64,000 bases of DNA. It comes from Planctomyces sp. SH-PL62 (GTDB lineage Bacteria > Planctomycetota > Planctomycetia > Isosphaerales > Isosphaeraceae). The DNA lies in NCBI RefSeq assembly GCF_001610895.1, contig NZ_CP011273.1, positions 3,596,001 through 3,660,000 of the forward strand, given 5' to 3'. Shown in pieces: positions 19,798-29,196 of this stretch. The position numbers were made by a program, and so were the translations under genes. Positions within the stretch are counted from its first letter, which is position 1. Each line of letters starts with the position of its first letter. The notes below the pieces were generated by a model that was not told the origin of the DNA, did not search any database, and worked only from the letters and a program-made list of their open reading frames with translations.

Positions 19798-20022
19798 ATG
19801 GGCTGGCAAGACGCGGTCGCGATCGGCGTGGTCCTGGGCGCCTCCCTCTACCTGATCAGCCTCGTCTGGCGCGGCGTCGCCGGCGAGAAGTCGGCCGGCT
19901 GCGGCGCCGCCTGCGGCAAGTGCTCGGCGGGCGGAGGCCGCGAGCCCGCGCAGGTCGTCTCGATCGGCCCGGCCCCCGCCGCGAAGGCTTCGGGCCGCTC
20001 CCAGCCCTCGGGGCCGCTCTGA
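19798..20022 (+). CDS. Small FeoB-associated Cys-rich membrane protein
   Basis: 74 aa, 22 nt after feoB. It has a single N-terminal membrane segment (VAIGVVLGASLYLISLVW) followed by a cysteine cluster CGAACGKC (Cys35, Cys39, Cys42) and a Pro/Ala-rich tail. This matches the short FeoB-associated Cys-rich proteins that replace classical FeoC in many bacteria. The cysteines may bind iron or an Fe-S cluster and tune FeoB; that role is known only by association. Confidence 0.85.
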   Translation: MGWQDAVAIGVVLGASLYLISLVWRGVAGEKSAGCGAACGKCSAGGGREPAQVVSIGPAPAAKASGRSQPSGPL

Positions 20023-20064
20023 ATTCCTTCGTCCTGAAAACGCGACGAAATCTCGACTTGCGCC

Positions 20065-20092
20065 TTGAACTAACCTGTCGTCGGGATATAGA
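20065..20092 (+). promoter_or_regulatory. Candidate promoter for the small secreted protein at 20184
   Basis: TTGAAC at 20065-20070, a 16-bp spacer, then TATAGA at 20087-20092, about 90 nt upstream of the start at 20184. The local AT-rich patch supports a promoter between the feo operon and the next unit. Confidence 0.45.
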
Positions 20093-20183
20093 TTAAGTTC
20101 GCAGAACGGTTCGATCCGGTCAGGCCCCGCCCGTCTCCCTTCCATGACGGGGCCGCAAACCCGCGAGCGACGATCCCGAATAC

Positions 20184-20612
20184 ATGACGCACCGACGCGC
20201 CAGCCTATCCCTGTTCGCGCTCCGCCTGGGAGTGTTCCTGGCCGCCGGGGCCCTCGCCCTGGCCTCGCCGTCGAACGCTCGCGCGGGCTGCGTGGGACTG
20301 GCGCATCGGGGGAGCGACCAGACGACGGACGTTCTCGGGCTTTCGCCCGATCTCATCGACGCGGCCCGCGCGGCCGCCGAGTTCGGCGACGCCCCCCTGA
20401 AGCCCGGCGGCTGCACCGGGGCTTTCTGCTCCAAGCCGATCAACTCCGGCGGCATGGATTTCAGCGGCGGCGTCGACCTCCGCGTCGAACTCTGGGCCCA
20501 CGCCGTCGACCGGGCCGATCTCCTCGGCCCCGGCCGCTCGCGGACGATCCTTGCTTCGGTCGAACTCCACCCGATCCTCCGCCGCGATCTCATCTTCCAC
20601 CCCCCCCGCTGA
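20184..20612 (+). CDS. Small secreted protein, unknown function
   Basis: 142 aa with a clear signal peptide (SLFALRLGVFLAAGALALASPSNARAG). The mature part has three cysteines (GCVGLAH, GGCTGAFCSKP) and the phrase SGGMDFSGGVDLRVELW, suggesting a small disulfide-stabilised exported protein. No family recognised. A promoter-like element lies 90 nt upstream, and the AhpD-like gene follows after 260 nt. Coding status is supported by the signal peptide and ATG, not by homology. Confidence 0.6.
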   Translation: MTHRRASLSLFALRLGVFLAAGALALASPSNARAGCVGLAHRGSDQTTDVLGLSPDLIDAARAAAEFGDAPLKPGGCTGAFCSKPINSGGMDFSGGVDLRVELWAHAVDRADLLGPGRSRTILASVELHPILRRDLIFHPPR

Positions 20613-20872
20613 CCGTCGCCGATCCCTCGGCCCCCTCACGCCCGGATCGCGCCCCGCGCCCTCTCGAGTCGGGAGATGCAACGCGCGGGCCGACCACCGC
20701 GTCCCGTCGCGTCGCCCCCGCCCGTTCGCAGTCCACGCCCTCGCGGCGTCGCGGCGAACCGGCTCGACGATGCGCCTGAGGACCGGCCCCGACGACGCCC
20801 CGTCGCGCCCCAAGAAGCGTGCGCGACCGCCGTTCCCCGAATCCCCGAACATTCCGATTGAAAGGTCTTCTC

Positions 20873-22288
20873 ATGATCACGAGACGACTCATGGCCGCGT
20901 CGTCGGTCCTGGCGGCGCTGTCGACCTTGCACGCGACGGCCGGCGACGAATCGCCCTCCGCTCCCTCGCCGGTGGCGGTCACGCGGCCCGGCTTGAAGCA
21001 GGTGCTCGAAGGTTCCAAGCAGAGCAAGCCCCGGCTGCCGCTCCCCCCCTTGACCGAGGAGGACAAGGCCCGCGCCGAGAAGGCCGCCGCCGACCCCAAG
21101 CGCGGCGTGTTCGCGGGGATCGTCAACAACGGCCGGATGCGCAATTATTATCTCGCCCCCGAGTTCCGAAGCGAGTTCTACGTGCGGCCGTCGGACGTGG
21201 GAAAGACCGACCCCAAATCGATCCTCCGCATGGGCGCGGGCGACCCGGCGATGCCGCTCGACCCGACGGTGCGGATCATGTTCTTCTGGCTCGTCGCGAG
21301 GGCGAACAACTGCTACTACTGCCTCGGCCATCAGGAGGTCAAACTGAAGGCGGCCGGCGTCACCGACGACCAGCTCGCGGCGCTCGACACGGACTGGTCG
21401 GCGTTCCCACAGGCCGACGCTGCGGCGTTCGCGTTCGTGAAGACGCTGGCGAAGGCTCCCCAGGAAATCGCCGACGCCGACCTCGACGCGCTGCGCGGCC
21501 ATCATGACGACCTCGCGATCCTCGACATGATCTTCTCGACCGGCAACTACTGCGCGATGACCCGCTGGACCGGCGGCCTGGCGATCCCCCAGGAGGACCA
21601 TCGCGACTACCTGACCCCGACCGCCGCGGCCTATCGCGAGCTCCCCAGCCTGGTCGCGCCGCTGGACCCGGGTCGGGCGGCGGCGCAGGCCGTCTGCAAG
21701 CCCTCGGCCGCGAACCGCCCGGCGCTGGAGTCGCGGTCGGACGTGGAGGCCCGCCTGGCCGCGGCCCGCGATCGGAAGCCCCGCCTGCCGCTGGTCGAAG
21801 AGGAGAAGGCCCGCAAGATCCTCCCCGACGACTGGTCCGCCGCCCCGCTGCCGAACTGGGTCCGCCTCCTCGCGAACTTCCCCGAGGCCGGCAAGGCCCG
21901 CATCGTGAGCCTCGCCGCCGGGGCCTCGGCCGACAAGGGCGTCCTCGACCCGACGCTTCGCGCCCAGATCGCCTGGATCGCCGCCCGCCAGGACCGAGCC
22001 TGGTACGCGCTCGGGCACGCCAAGAAGCGGCTCCAGGAACTCGGCCAGTCGGACGACGCGATCTTCGCCCTCGACGCCCCGGACGACCGCTTCACGCCGG
22101 GCCAGAAGGCCGCATTCCACCTGGCGAGGAAGCTGACCGTCGACCCGGCCATGGTCACCGACGCCGACGTCGAAGCCGTCCGCAAGCATTACAACGACCG
22201 CGAGACCGCCGAGGTCGTCTACTTCGTGACCGTCGCCTCGTTCTTCGGCCGCGTCACCGAGGCCGCCGGACTCCCCCTGGAGTTCTGA
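20873..22288 (+). CDS. Exported tandem carboxymuconolactone decarboxylase/AhpD-like protein
   Basis: 471 aa with a short signal peptide ([19 protein letters not shown]). It has two AhpD-like helical domains, about residues 60-270 and 300-471. The first keeps the redox motif C147-x2-C150-x2-H153 (NNCYYCLGH) and could act as a thiol peroxidase or disulfide reductase in the cell envelope. The second has the matching helix ([14 protein letters not shown]) but has lost both cysteines, so it is probably structural. The ATG at 20873 has AAAGGTCT upstream; longer frames give no signal peptide. The DUF1559 gene follows after 61 nt. Confidence 0.85.
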   Translation: MITRRLMAASSVLAALSTLHATAGDESPSAPSPVAVTRPGLKQVLEGSKQSKPRLPLPPLTEEDKARAEKAAADPKRGVFAGIVNNGRMRNYYLAPEFRSEFYVRPSDVGKTDPKSILRMGAGDPAMPLDPTVRIMFFWLVARANNCYYCLGHQEVKLKAAGVTDDQLAALDTDWSAFPQADAAAFAFVKTLAKAPQEIADADLDALRGHHDDLAILDMIFSTGNYCAMTRWTGGLAIPQEDHRDYLTPTAAAYRELPSLVAPLDPGRAAAQAVCKPSAANRPALESRSDVEARLAAARDRKPRLPLVEEEKARKILPDDWSAAPLPNWVRLLANFPEAGKARIVSLAAGASADKGVLDPTLRAQIAWIAARQDRAWYALGHAKKRLQELGQSDDAIFALDAPDDRFTPGQKAAFHLARKLTVDPAMVTDADVEAVRKHYNDRETAEVVYFVTVASFFGRVTEAAGLPLEF

Positions 22289-22349
22289 CGAGACCTTGAA
22301 TCCGAATCATTTCATCCCTTCATCAGAACCTAGACCGGAGGCTCCACGC

Positions 22350-23375
22350 ATGACGACCGCTCTCGCAACGTCTCGCCGCCGTGGTTTCACGCTGATCGAG
22401 CTGCTGGTGGTGATCGCCATCATCGCCGTCCTCATCGCCCTGCTGCTGCCGGCCGTCCAGGCGGCGCGCGAGGCCGCCCGCCGCGCCCAGTGCGTCAACA
22501 ACCTGAAGCAGATCGGCCTGGCGGTCCACAACTACCACGACACCCACCAGAAGTTCCCGCTGGGTCGGGTGGTGGAGGTCGCCGGCTCTGCCGTGAGCAT
22601 CAACAAAGCCTATTCGCCCCACAGCCAGATCCTGCCGTTCGTCGAGCAGTCGCCGCTGTATCAGGCGATCAACTTCAACCTGACCTGGAACCCCGACCCG
22701 AACAACGGCGGCTACGACGGCAACAAGACCGCGAGGGCCACGCTGGTCTCGGCGTTCCTCTGCCCGTCCGACGCCGTGACGACCGTGCCCCAGGGCTACG
22801 CCGGGACCAACTACCGCGCCAGCGAAGGGTCGAACTTCCTGTTCGGCCACGGCAAGTCCGACCCGACCGGCGTGAACGCCGCCCTCCGCGGCCCCGACGG
22901 CGTCTTCTTCGCCAACGAGGCGAAGGGGATGGCCGAACTCAGCGACGGCACGTCCAACACCGCGATGTTCAGCGAGCACATCCTGGGCGACTTCAGCCAG
23001 GCCATCGCCAGCGAGCACGGCGACACGTTCAACCCCGGCGCCTATCCGGCCACCCAGGACGAGGCCGTGCAGGCCTGCCGCGAGATGAACTGGAAGGACC
23101 TCTCCAAGCAGGGCTTTTCCGACGTCGGCGCCCCCTGGCTCTACGGCTACCACTCGACGACCTCGTACTACCACGTCGGCCCGCCCCAGAGCCGGTCTTG
23201 CATGTTCCCGCCGCTGCGGATCGCCACCACGGCCAACAGCAAGCACCCCGGCGGCGTCAACGTCCTGCTGGGGGACGGCTCGGTCAAGTTCGTCAAGGAT
23301 TCGGTCAACATCCAGACCTGGCGCGCGATGGGCTCTCGCAACATGGGCGAGATCATCAGCAGCGACGCCCTGTGA
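22350..23375 (+). CDS. DUF1559 domain protein with type IV pilin-like N-terminus
   Basis: 341 aa. It has a prepilin-type leader [20 protein letters not shown], cleaved after Gly and methylated on Phe in type II/IV secretion-related pseudopilins, followed by the DUF1559 body ([21 protein letters not shown]). The C-terminal signature [20 protein letters not shown] is also present. Planctomycetes carry many such paralogs, thought to be surface pseudopilins; their role is unknown. GGAGG at 22337-22341 supports the ATG at 22350. A small lipoprotein gene follows by 21 nt, a pairing common for this family. Confidence 0.92.
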   Translation: MTTALATSRRRGFTLIELLVVIAIIAVLIALLLPAVQAAREAARRAQCVNNLKQIGLAVHNYHDTHQKFPLGRVVEVAGSAVSINKAYSPHSQILPFVEQSPLYQAINFNLTWNPDPNNGGYDGNKTARATLVSAFLCPSDAVTTVPQGYAGTNYRASEGSNFLFGHGKSDPTGVNAALRGPDGVFFANEAKGMAELSDGTSNTAMFSEHILGDFSQAIASEHGDTFNPGAYPATQDEAVQACREMNWKDLSKQGFSDVGAPWLYGYHSTTSYYHVGPPQSRSCMFPPLRIATTANSKHPGGVNVLLGDGSVKFVKDSVNIQTWRAMGSRNMGEIISSDAL

Positions 23376-23396
23376 TTCGGCCGGAGGATTCTTGAT

Positions 23397-23798
23397 ATGA
23401 AGGTTCGACGAATCGTCCGATCCTCCTGGGCCGTCGCCCTGGTCGCCGCCGCCTGGGGCGCGGCGGGATGCGGCGACGCGGCCCCGTCGCCCACCGACCC
23501 GGCCGCCTCCCGCGTCCACCTCGCCGCCGCGCTCGACGCCTGGAAGGCCGGCGGCGCGCAGGCCGACCTCTCCGCGAAGTCCCCGCCGGTCCAGGTCCTC
23601 GACCGAGACTGGCAGAAGGGGACCAAGGTCACGGACTACCGGATCGAGGGCGAGGGCCAACCCCTCGGCGCGGGCGTCCAGTGGCCGGTCGAGTTGACCC
23701 TCGTCAACGAGAAGGGGAAGAGCGCGAAAAAGCGGGTCGTCTACGTCGTCAACGACGGCGACGTCGTCTCCATCGCCCGCCAGGACGTCGATTTCTAG
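23397..23798 (+). CDS. Small lipoprotein, partner of DUF1559 protein
   Basis: 133 aa with a lipoprotein signal (AVALVAAAWGAAGCGD), acylation at the Cys of GAAGC. The rest is a compact alpha/beta sequence (VQVLDRDWQKGTKVTDYRIE, VELTLVNEKGKSAKKRVVYVV). It lies 21 nt after the DUF1559 gene and probably shares its transcript. Its stop overlaps the stop of folA on the other strand within the palindrome CTAG at 23795-23798. Function unknown. Confidence 0.82.
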   Translation: MKVRRIVRSSWAVALVAAAWGAAGCGDAAPSPTDPAASRVHLAAALDAWKAGGAQADLSAKSPPVQVLDRDWQKGTKVTDYRIEGEGQPLGAGVQWPVELTLVNEKGKSAKKRVVYVVNDGDVVSIARQDVDF

Positions 23799-24319
23799 GC
23801 GTCGGCCGAACCGGCCGGGCCCGAGCCGCGTTCGAGGACCAGGTACGACGCATCGAACGGATTCGATGCGTCGGCCTCCCATCGTTCGTCGTGGACGGCC
23901 CGCCAGTCGGGCGCGGCGAGCGGGTCGAACGGGAAGTACGTGTCGCCGGGAAAGTCGCCTTCCACGAGCGTGAGGTGGATCCGCGTGGCGAGGGCGTGGA
24001 ATGCCTCGTAGACCTGGCCGCCGCCGATGATCATGGCTTCCTCGGCCCCCGCGAGCCGGGCCTGCTCCAGGGCCTGTTCGACCGAATGCGCGACCTGGAT
24101 TTCCGCCGTGTGCGGGAACGAGCCTCGCGACAGGACGATGTTCAACCGGCCCGGCAGGGCTCGGCCGAGGGATTCGTGGGTCTTGCGGCCCATGATGATC
24201 GGCTTGCCCCAGGTCAGGGCGCGGAAGTGCCGCAGGTCGCGCGGGAGCCGCCAGGGGAGGGCCCCGTCGCGGCCGATCACGCGGTTCCGGGCCATGGCGA
24301 CCACGAAGGAAACGTCCAT
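23795..24319 (-). CDS. folA: Dihydrofolate reductase
   Basis: 174 aa, typical DHFR length. Reduces dihydrofolate to tetrahydrofolate with NADPH. Visible motifs: VVAMARNRVIGRDGALPWRLPRD (loop 1 with the substrate-binding acid), WGKPIIMGRKTHESLGR, and AMIIGGGQVYEAFHA. The ATG at 24319 has GAAGGAG just upstream and is preferred over the GTG at 24322. It lies 16 nt after thyA, an operon that regenerates the folate oxidised by thymidylate synthase. Confidence 0.95.
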   Translation of the reverse strand: MDVSFVVAMARNRVIGRDGALPWRLPRDLRHFRALTWGKPIIMGRKTHESLGRALPGRLNIVLSRGSFPHTAEIQVAHSVEQALEQARLAGAEEAMIIGGGQVYEAFHALATRIHLTLVEGDFPGDTYFPFDPLAAPDWRAVHDERWEADASNPFDASYLVLERGSGPAGSADA

Positions 24320-24335
24320 CACGGCTCCTTCGCGG

Positions 24336-25169
24336 TCAGACCGCGACCTCTCCCCGCAGGGCCGGCCACGATTGGTATCCGACCAGCCGGATCTGGGACC
24401 GCTCGACGGTCGCCAGGTCGCGGACGCCGGCGTCGATCTCCAGCCGGGGCGGGGGCAGGGGATCGCGCCCGAGCTGTTCGTCGACCTGATCTAGATGGTT
24501 GGTGTAGATGTGAGCGTCGCCGAACGTGTGGATGAATTCGCCGGGCTCCAATCCCGTGACGTGGGCCGTCAGGTGGGTGAGCAGGGCGTAGCTGGCGATG
24601 TTGAACGGGACCCCCAGGAACAGGTCGGCGGAGCGCTGGTAGAGCTGGCAGGAGAGCCGACCGGCGGCGACGCTGAACTGGAAGAGGGTGTGGCAGGGGG
24701 GGAGGGCCATCTCGGCGATCTCGGCCGGGTTCCAGGCGGAGACGATCAGCCGCCGTCCCACCGAGGCGGTCGGGTCGGCGATCACGGCCTTGATCCCGGC
24801 GACGAGTTCGGCGATCTGGTCGATGTCGCGACCGTCCGGGGCCTGCCACGACCGCCACTGCCGGCCGTACACCGGACCCAGTTCGCCCTCCTCGTCGGCC
24901 CATTCGTCCCAGATGGTGACGCCATGTTCGCGGAGGTAGGCGATGTTCGTCGACCCCCGCAGGAACCAGATCAGCTCGTGGGCGATCGCGTTGAACGCCG
25001 TCTTCTTGGTCGTGACCAGGGGGAAGCCGTCGGCCAGGTCGAACCGGATCTGGCGGCCGAAGACGCTCAGGGCGTCGACCTTCTCGCCCGTCGAGCGCAG
25101 GACGGCCCGAGTCGGCTTGCGCAGGCCGTTCTCGCGCACGTCCTTCAACAGATCCAGATACGGGCGCAT
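24336..25169 (-). CDS. thyA: Thymidylate synthase
   Basis: 277 aa, classical ThyA that methylates dUMP with methylene-tetrahydrofolate. Landmarks: [27 protein letters not shown], the catalytic Cys159 in [12 protein letters not shown], and the dUMP-binding stretch [20 protein letters not shown], followed by GDAHIYTNH. First gene of a thyA-folA operon. Nothing unusual. Confidence 0.97.
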   Translation of the reverse strand: MRPYLDLLKDVRENGLRKPTRAVLRSTGEKVDALSVFGRQIRFDLADGFPLVTTKKTAFNAIAHELIWFLRGSTNIAYLREHGVTIWDEWADEEGELGPVYGRQWRSWQAPDGRDIDQIAELVAGIKAVIADPTASVGRRLIVSAWNPAEIAEMALPPCHTLFQFSVAAGRLSCQLYQRSADLFLGVPFNIASYALLTHLTAHVTGLEPGEFIHTFGDAHIYTNHLDQVDEQLGRDPLPPPRLEIDAGVRDLATVERSQIRLVGYQSWPALRGEVAV

Positions 25170-25216
25170 GTCGAGGCTTCTCGCCGGTCGGGGACGCTAG
25201 GTCGGAGCAGATAAGA

Positions 25217-26128
25217 TTATTCGGCGCCGGGCAAGGCCTTCGCTGAGGACTTCTCGGGCGGCGTGGGCGCGGAGGGTTCGGTCGCGACGACGGCTTCGGG
25301 GCGCGCGGTGACGACGATCAGGCGCTCCTCGTAATGCTTGCGGCCGACTCCTCTGACACCGAGGGAATGCGGGCCCAGGCTGACGACCAGGCCCCCCTGG
25401 GAGGGTATCATCCAGTCTCCCTCGATGCGTCGCGTGGAGACTTCGGGGACTTGGATCGTGCCGGCGATGGCGGTCTTGTCGGCGGCTTCGGGCCGGAGCT
25501 TGCCCAGGAGCGACGTCTTGACGACCTCGGGGTCGGCCTCCGGGTTCGTCACGCTCTCCTTGTAGCTCGTGGTGACGAAGCCGAGGAGCTTGTTGTGCTG
25601 GACGATCATGTGGGCGAAGAGGACCGGGCCCTTCATCCGGGTCCGGGAGAGCTCGACGCGGACGCCGTCGTGGATCTGGTCGACGACGGGCTGGAAGGCG
25701 ATGTGGGTCCCCTCGTTCGGCGGGCCGTCGGAGACCCGGTTCAGGTGGGCGACGTAGTGGGTCTCGTCCTCGTTCGACATCCGCACGGGGTCGCCCAGCC
25801 GGGCGACCATGCGAGGGGCCTGGAGGACGCGGGCCTGGGGGTCGGACTGGCAGGTCGCGACCAGCTCGCGGACGCCGTCGGCGTCGAGCGCCCAGACGGC
25901 GACGCCGTCCCGCCGCGCGATCGGCTGGAGTTTGGCCAGCATCTTCCCGCGCCAGTCGGGGTTCGCGGCCGTGAGGTCGTGGATCTCGAATGCGATGTGC
26001 GGAGGCTCGGCGGCCGCGGTGGTCTTCGAGGAGAGTTCGGCGACGGCCGCCTCGGCGAGCTTGCTGGGGGTGTGGGCCTGTCCGATCCCGACGCCTGCGG
26101 CCATGAGCATTGCGGTCAAGAGCGGCAT
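25217..26128 (-). CDS. Exported protein with secretin-like C-terminal segment
   Basis: 303 aa with a signal peptide (LLTAMLMAAGVGIGQAHT) and GGAGG 7 nt before the ATG. The middle to end resembles the beta-domain of type II/III secretins: a phrase like the conserved ILSAPRV (VLQAPRMVARLGDPVRM, about 93-110), followed by GTHIAFQPVVDQIHDGVRVELSR. A GGL-type turn SQGGLVVSLGPH comes near 245. It is much shorter than a true secretin and has no clear N0-N3 domains, so it may be a pilotin-like or degenerate relative. The secretin match is my reading of motifs and is tentative. Confidence 0.65.
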   Translation of the reverse strand: MPLLTAMLMAAGVGIGQAHTPSKLAEAAVAELSSKTTAAAEPPHIAFEIHDLTAANPDWRGKMLAKLQPIARRDGVAVWALDADGVRELVATCQSDPQARVLQAPRMVARLGDPVRMSNEDETHYVAHLNRVSDGPPNEGTHIAFQPVVDQIHDGVRVELSRTRMKGPVLFAHMIVQHNKLLGFVTTSYKESVTNPEADPEVVKTSLLGKLRPEAADKTAIAGTIQVPEVSTRRIEGDWMIPSQGGLVVSLGPHSLGVRGVGRKHYEERLIVVTARPEAVVATEPSAPTPPEKSSAKALPGAE

Positions 26129-26252
26129 CCGTGAACCTCCTTGCGACCACCGGGCGAGATCGACTGCGATCGGCGCGGATCCTCCACGCGGCGGCGATCG
26201 TGGTCGAACGCCCGGGATCGGTCAAGGCGAAGGTTCGGATCCTGCAGTCGCG

Positions 26253-27224
26253 TCACTGCGACCAGGAGGTCGGCGTCCGATCCCATCGGTGCTTGCGAAG
26301 CTCGGCCAGCAGGTCGTCCGGGAGCCGTCGGCCGTCGCTCGCGCCGAGATTGGCTTCCACGTTGCGGACCTTCCGCATGCCCGGAATGATCGTCGAGACG
26401 GTCGGTTCCTGGAGGATGAACCGCAGGGCGAGTTCCGGCATCGTCATTCCGGCCGGGACCAGGGGACGCAAGGCCTCCGCGCGGTCGACGCTCCGCGACA
26501 GGTTCTCGGGGACGAAGTACGTGTTCCGCCAATCCCCCTCGGGCCACTTCGTCTCCCTGGTGAGGGTGCCGGTGAGCGTCCCCTCGTCGAACGGGACGCG
26601 GGCGATCACGGCGACGTCCCGCTCGCGGCAGAGGGGGAACAGCTCGTCCTCGGGGGCCTGGTCGAAGATGTTGTAGATCACCTGGACCGCGTCGATGGCG
26701 TCGGTGCGCAGGGTGCGCAGGACGTTGGTCGGCTCCCAGCGATTGACGCTCACGCCGAAGCCCCGGACCAGCCCCTCGCGCTTGAGGTCTTCGACGGTGC
26801 GGAGCCAGCGGTCGTCGTCGGCCCAGGCGTCTTCCCAGACGTGGAACTGCTGGAGGTCAATCGTCGAGACGCCGAGGTTGGTCAACGACTTCTCGGTGTA
26901 CTCGCGGATATGGTCCGGCGGGAAGCACTCGTCGAGCGTCATCCCCCGGCGCGACGGCCACTGGAAGTTCTTGGGGGGGATCTTGGTGGCGACGTAGAGC
27001 CGCTTCTCGGAATGCCGCTTGAGCAGGTCGCCGAGGATCCGCTCGCTTCGGCCCTCGCCGTATCCCCAGGCGGTGTCGAAGAAATTGCAGCCCAGGGCGA
27101 CGGACCGCTCCAGGGCTGCGGTGGTCTCCTGGTCGTCGTTGCCGGTCCAGCCGGCCAGCCCCCACATGCCGTATCCGACCTCGCTGACTCGCCATCCCAG
27201 CCGCCCGAACCTTCGCTCTTGCAT
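26253..27224 (-). CDS. Aldo/keto reductase
   Basis: 323 aa, TIM-barrel NADPH-dependent oxidoreductase family. Catalytic tetrad region visible: FFDTAWGYGEGRSERILG (Asp and Tyr), YVATKIPP (Lys), QQFHVWEDAW (His). The C-terminal NADPH-binding segment reads PTVSTIIPGMRKVRNVEANL. The ATG at 27224 (GAGGTCC upstream) starts exactly at the conserved RRFGRLGWRVSEVGYGMW; longer frames add non-conserved residues. Substrate unknown. Confidence 0.92.
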   Translation of the reverse strand: MQERRFGRLGWRVSEVGYGMWGLAGWTGNDDQETTAALERSVALGCNFFDTAWGYGEGRSERILGDLLKRHSEKRLYVATKIPPKNFQWPSRRGMTLDECFPPDHIREYTEKSLTNLGVSTIDLQQFHVWEDAWADDDRWLRTVEDLKREGLVRGFGVSVNRWEPTNVLRTLRTDAIDAVQVIYNIFDQAPEDELFPLCRERDVAVIARVPFDEGTLTGTLTRETKWPEGDWRNTYFVPENLSRSVDRAEALRPLVPAGMTMPELALRFILQEPTVSTIIPGMRKVRNVEANLGASDGRRLPDDLLAELRKHRWDRTPTSWSQ

Positions 27225-27402
27225 GGACCTCGCCTCCCGTCGTCGGATCGATCGATGGCCCATTCTACCACCGAGGTCCGAAGCGACGCGGCCCGAACTC
27301 CCGTGGAGTCCCGCGATTCCGCCTGTCACGCGTGGCCGTCACGGAGTAGGCTTGAGGAATCCCCAATTCCTCTCCCGGACGATTACCAGGGAACCCCGGA
27401 TC

Positions 27403-29196
27403 ATGAACGGCGACGCACCGGACGAATACGATCTGGCCGACGTTCCGGAGCCGGATCGGCTCGATTCCGAGCCGCCGCCTCCGCCGAAGCCCACGGCCCC
27501 GCGAGTCCCGGGACAGCCGCTGCCTCGGATGTGGAAGTCCGAACCCGACGACGCACCCGTACGCCCGGCGGCGAGCCCGAAACCCAGGGCCGCCGAGCCC
27601 CCGCCGCCGCCGTCGCGGAGGGGCGCACCCGCCGCCGAAGGGGGATCGACCCGGAAGACCGGGCTGAAACCCAAGCCCGACCTGAACGAGAAGGGGGAGA
27701 AGAAAGTCCTGATCGAGGACACCCCTGTCTTCGATACGTACGAGACCCGCCAGCGGGTCCGGCTGGCCACGGGCGGGATGCTCGTCTTCGTCGTCGGCCT
27801 GGCGGTCTACATCGTCTACAGCCTCTTCCTTTACGACCCGTTCCCGATGGACGACCTCCCCCCCGACGACGGCTACGTCGTCGAGGCGGCCCCCCCGCCG
27901 ACCAAGCCGGACCTGGACTTCGAGGCCCGCGCCATGCTCTCGCGGGCGCGGGAGTCCGCCAGGAACGGCCGCACCGATGAGGCGATCGCCCTCCTGGAGC
28001 AGCTCAAGAAGGCGTATCCCAAGACCCGGACCGCCGCCCAGGCGCAGGAGGCCCTGGAGCGGCCCTCGCAGAACCTGCCCCTGTTCCTGGACGGCCCGAC
28101 CGTCAAGGCCGATGCGCCTGCGCCCCAGCCCCCCGCCGCGCCCGAGCCTCCGCCGGCCGTCGTGGACGCCCGACCGCCGAACGCCCAGGTCGGCGGCGAC
28201 GCCCGGCTCGCGCCGCCGGTCAATCCGGCCGAGACCCTCGTCGTTCCTCCCGCCCCCGGCGAGGTCGCGGTCCAGCCCGCATCGCCCGGCGAGGCTCCCG
28301 ATCGGAGGCTCCCGCCCGGCTTCGCGGCCCGTCCCGAGGCCGGCGTCGATCCCAGCGGCTGGCCCCTGGCGATCGTCGGCGACCGCGACGGCGCGATCAT
28401 GGTCTTCGTCCCCGGCGGCGTCTTCCTGATGGGCGAGGAACGCGACCCGCAGTTCGCCTCGCCCGAGCACAAGGTCCGCCTCGGGGCCTACTACATCGAC
28501 CGCCACGAGGTGACCGTCGGCCAGTTCCGCCGCTTCGTCTCCGAGACCCGCTATCGCGGGAACTGGCCCGCGATCGACGAGAAGGACGAGGCGAAGGCCA
28601 GGGCGGCCGAGGCGATGCCCATGGTCCTGGTCAGCCAGGCCGACGCGATGGCCTTCGCCGAGTGGGCCGGCAAGGCGCTGCCGACCGAGGCGCAGTGGGA
28701 AGCCGCGGCGCGGACCACCGACGGCCGCCTCTATCCCTGGGGCGACGAGCCGCCGAACTACTCCAGGAAGCGCGTCCCGCGCCAGGTCGACGCGGTGATG
28801 TCGTTCCCGGAGGATCGCTCGCCCTACGACGTGTTCGACCTCGCGGGCAACGTCCTGGAATGGACGGCCGACGCCTTCGACCGCAACTACTATCGCTCGC
28901 TGGCCGGGCGGGTGGTCGACGACCCCGCCGGCGCCGCTCCTCCTCGGACGGGTCGTTACGACGTGGTGGTGAAGGGGGGCAAGCTCGGCGCGGCGTCGAG
29001 CCGCGAACCGATCGCGCCGGACAAGCGGCTCACCTACGTCGGATTCCGCTGCGCCTTGCAGGTCGAACGGCTCGCCCCCGCGCCGGAGATCGCGGTCCCG
29101 GTCCCGGCTAGCGCTCCGCCGTCGTCGCCGTCGCGGCCGGCGTCGAATCCGGCGAGCCCGGCGACGAAGTCGGCCGCTCCGGTCGTGCCGTTCTGA
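27403..29196 (+). CDS. Membrane-anchored formylglycine-generating-enzyme (FGE/SUMF1)-domain protein
   Basis: 597 aa. Residues 1-120 are Pro-rich and cytoplasmic-like, a single membrane segment lies at about 123-144 (GGMLVFVVGLAVYIVYSLFL), and residues 160-205 look like a TPR-type helical pair. A second Pro-rich linker leads to an FGE-sulfatase domain at about 325-560 with MVFVPGGVFLMG, YYIDRHEVTVGQFRRFV, LPTEAQWEAAAR and DLAGNVLEWTADAF. The active-site cysteines of true FGE are not evident, so it may be a binding or kinase-associated version. The last 89 nt overlap the 3' end of the opposing SDR gene. Confidence 0.87.
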   Translation: MNGDAPDEYDLADVPEPDRLDSEPPPPPKPTAPRVPGQPLPRMWKSEPDDAPVRPAASPKPRAAEPPPPPSRRGAPAAEGGSTRKTGLKPKPDLNEKGEKKVLIEDTPVFDTYETRQRVRLATGGMLVFVVGLAVYIVYSLFLYDPFPMDDLPPDDGYVVEAAPPPTKPDLDFEARAMLSRARESARNGRTDEAIALLEQLKKAYPKTRTAAQAQEALERPSQNLPLFLDGPTVKADAPAPQPPAAPEPPPAVVDARPPNAQVGGDARLAPPVNPAETLVVPPAPGEVAVQPASPGEAPDRRLPPGFAARPEAGVDPSGWPLAIVGDRDGAIMVFVPGGVFLMGEERDPQFASPEHKVRLGAYYIDRHEVTVGQFRRFVSETRYRGNWPAIDEKDEAKARAAEAMPMVLVSQADAMAFAEWAGKALPTEAQWEAAARTTDGRLYPWGDEPPNYSRKRVPRQVDAVMSFPEDRSPYDVFDLAGNVLEWTADAFDRNYYRSLAGRVVDDPAGAAPPRTGRYDVVVKGGKLGAASSREPIAPDKRLTYVGFRCALQVERLAPAPEIAVPVPASAPPSSPSRPASNPASPATKSAAPVVPF

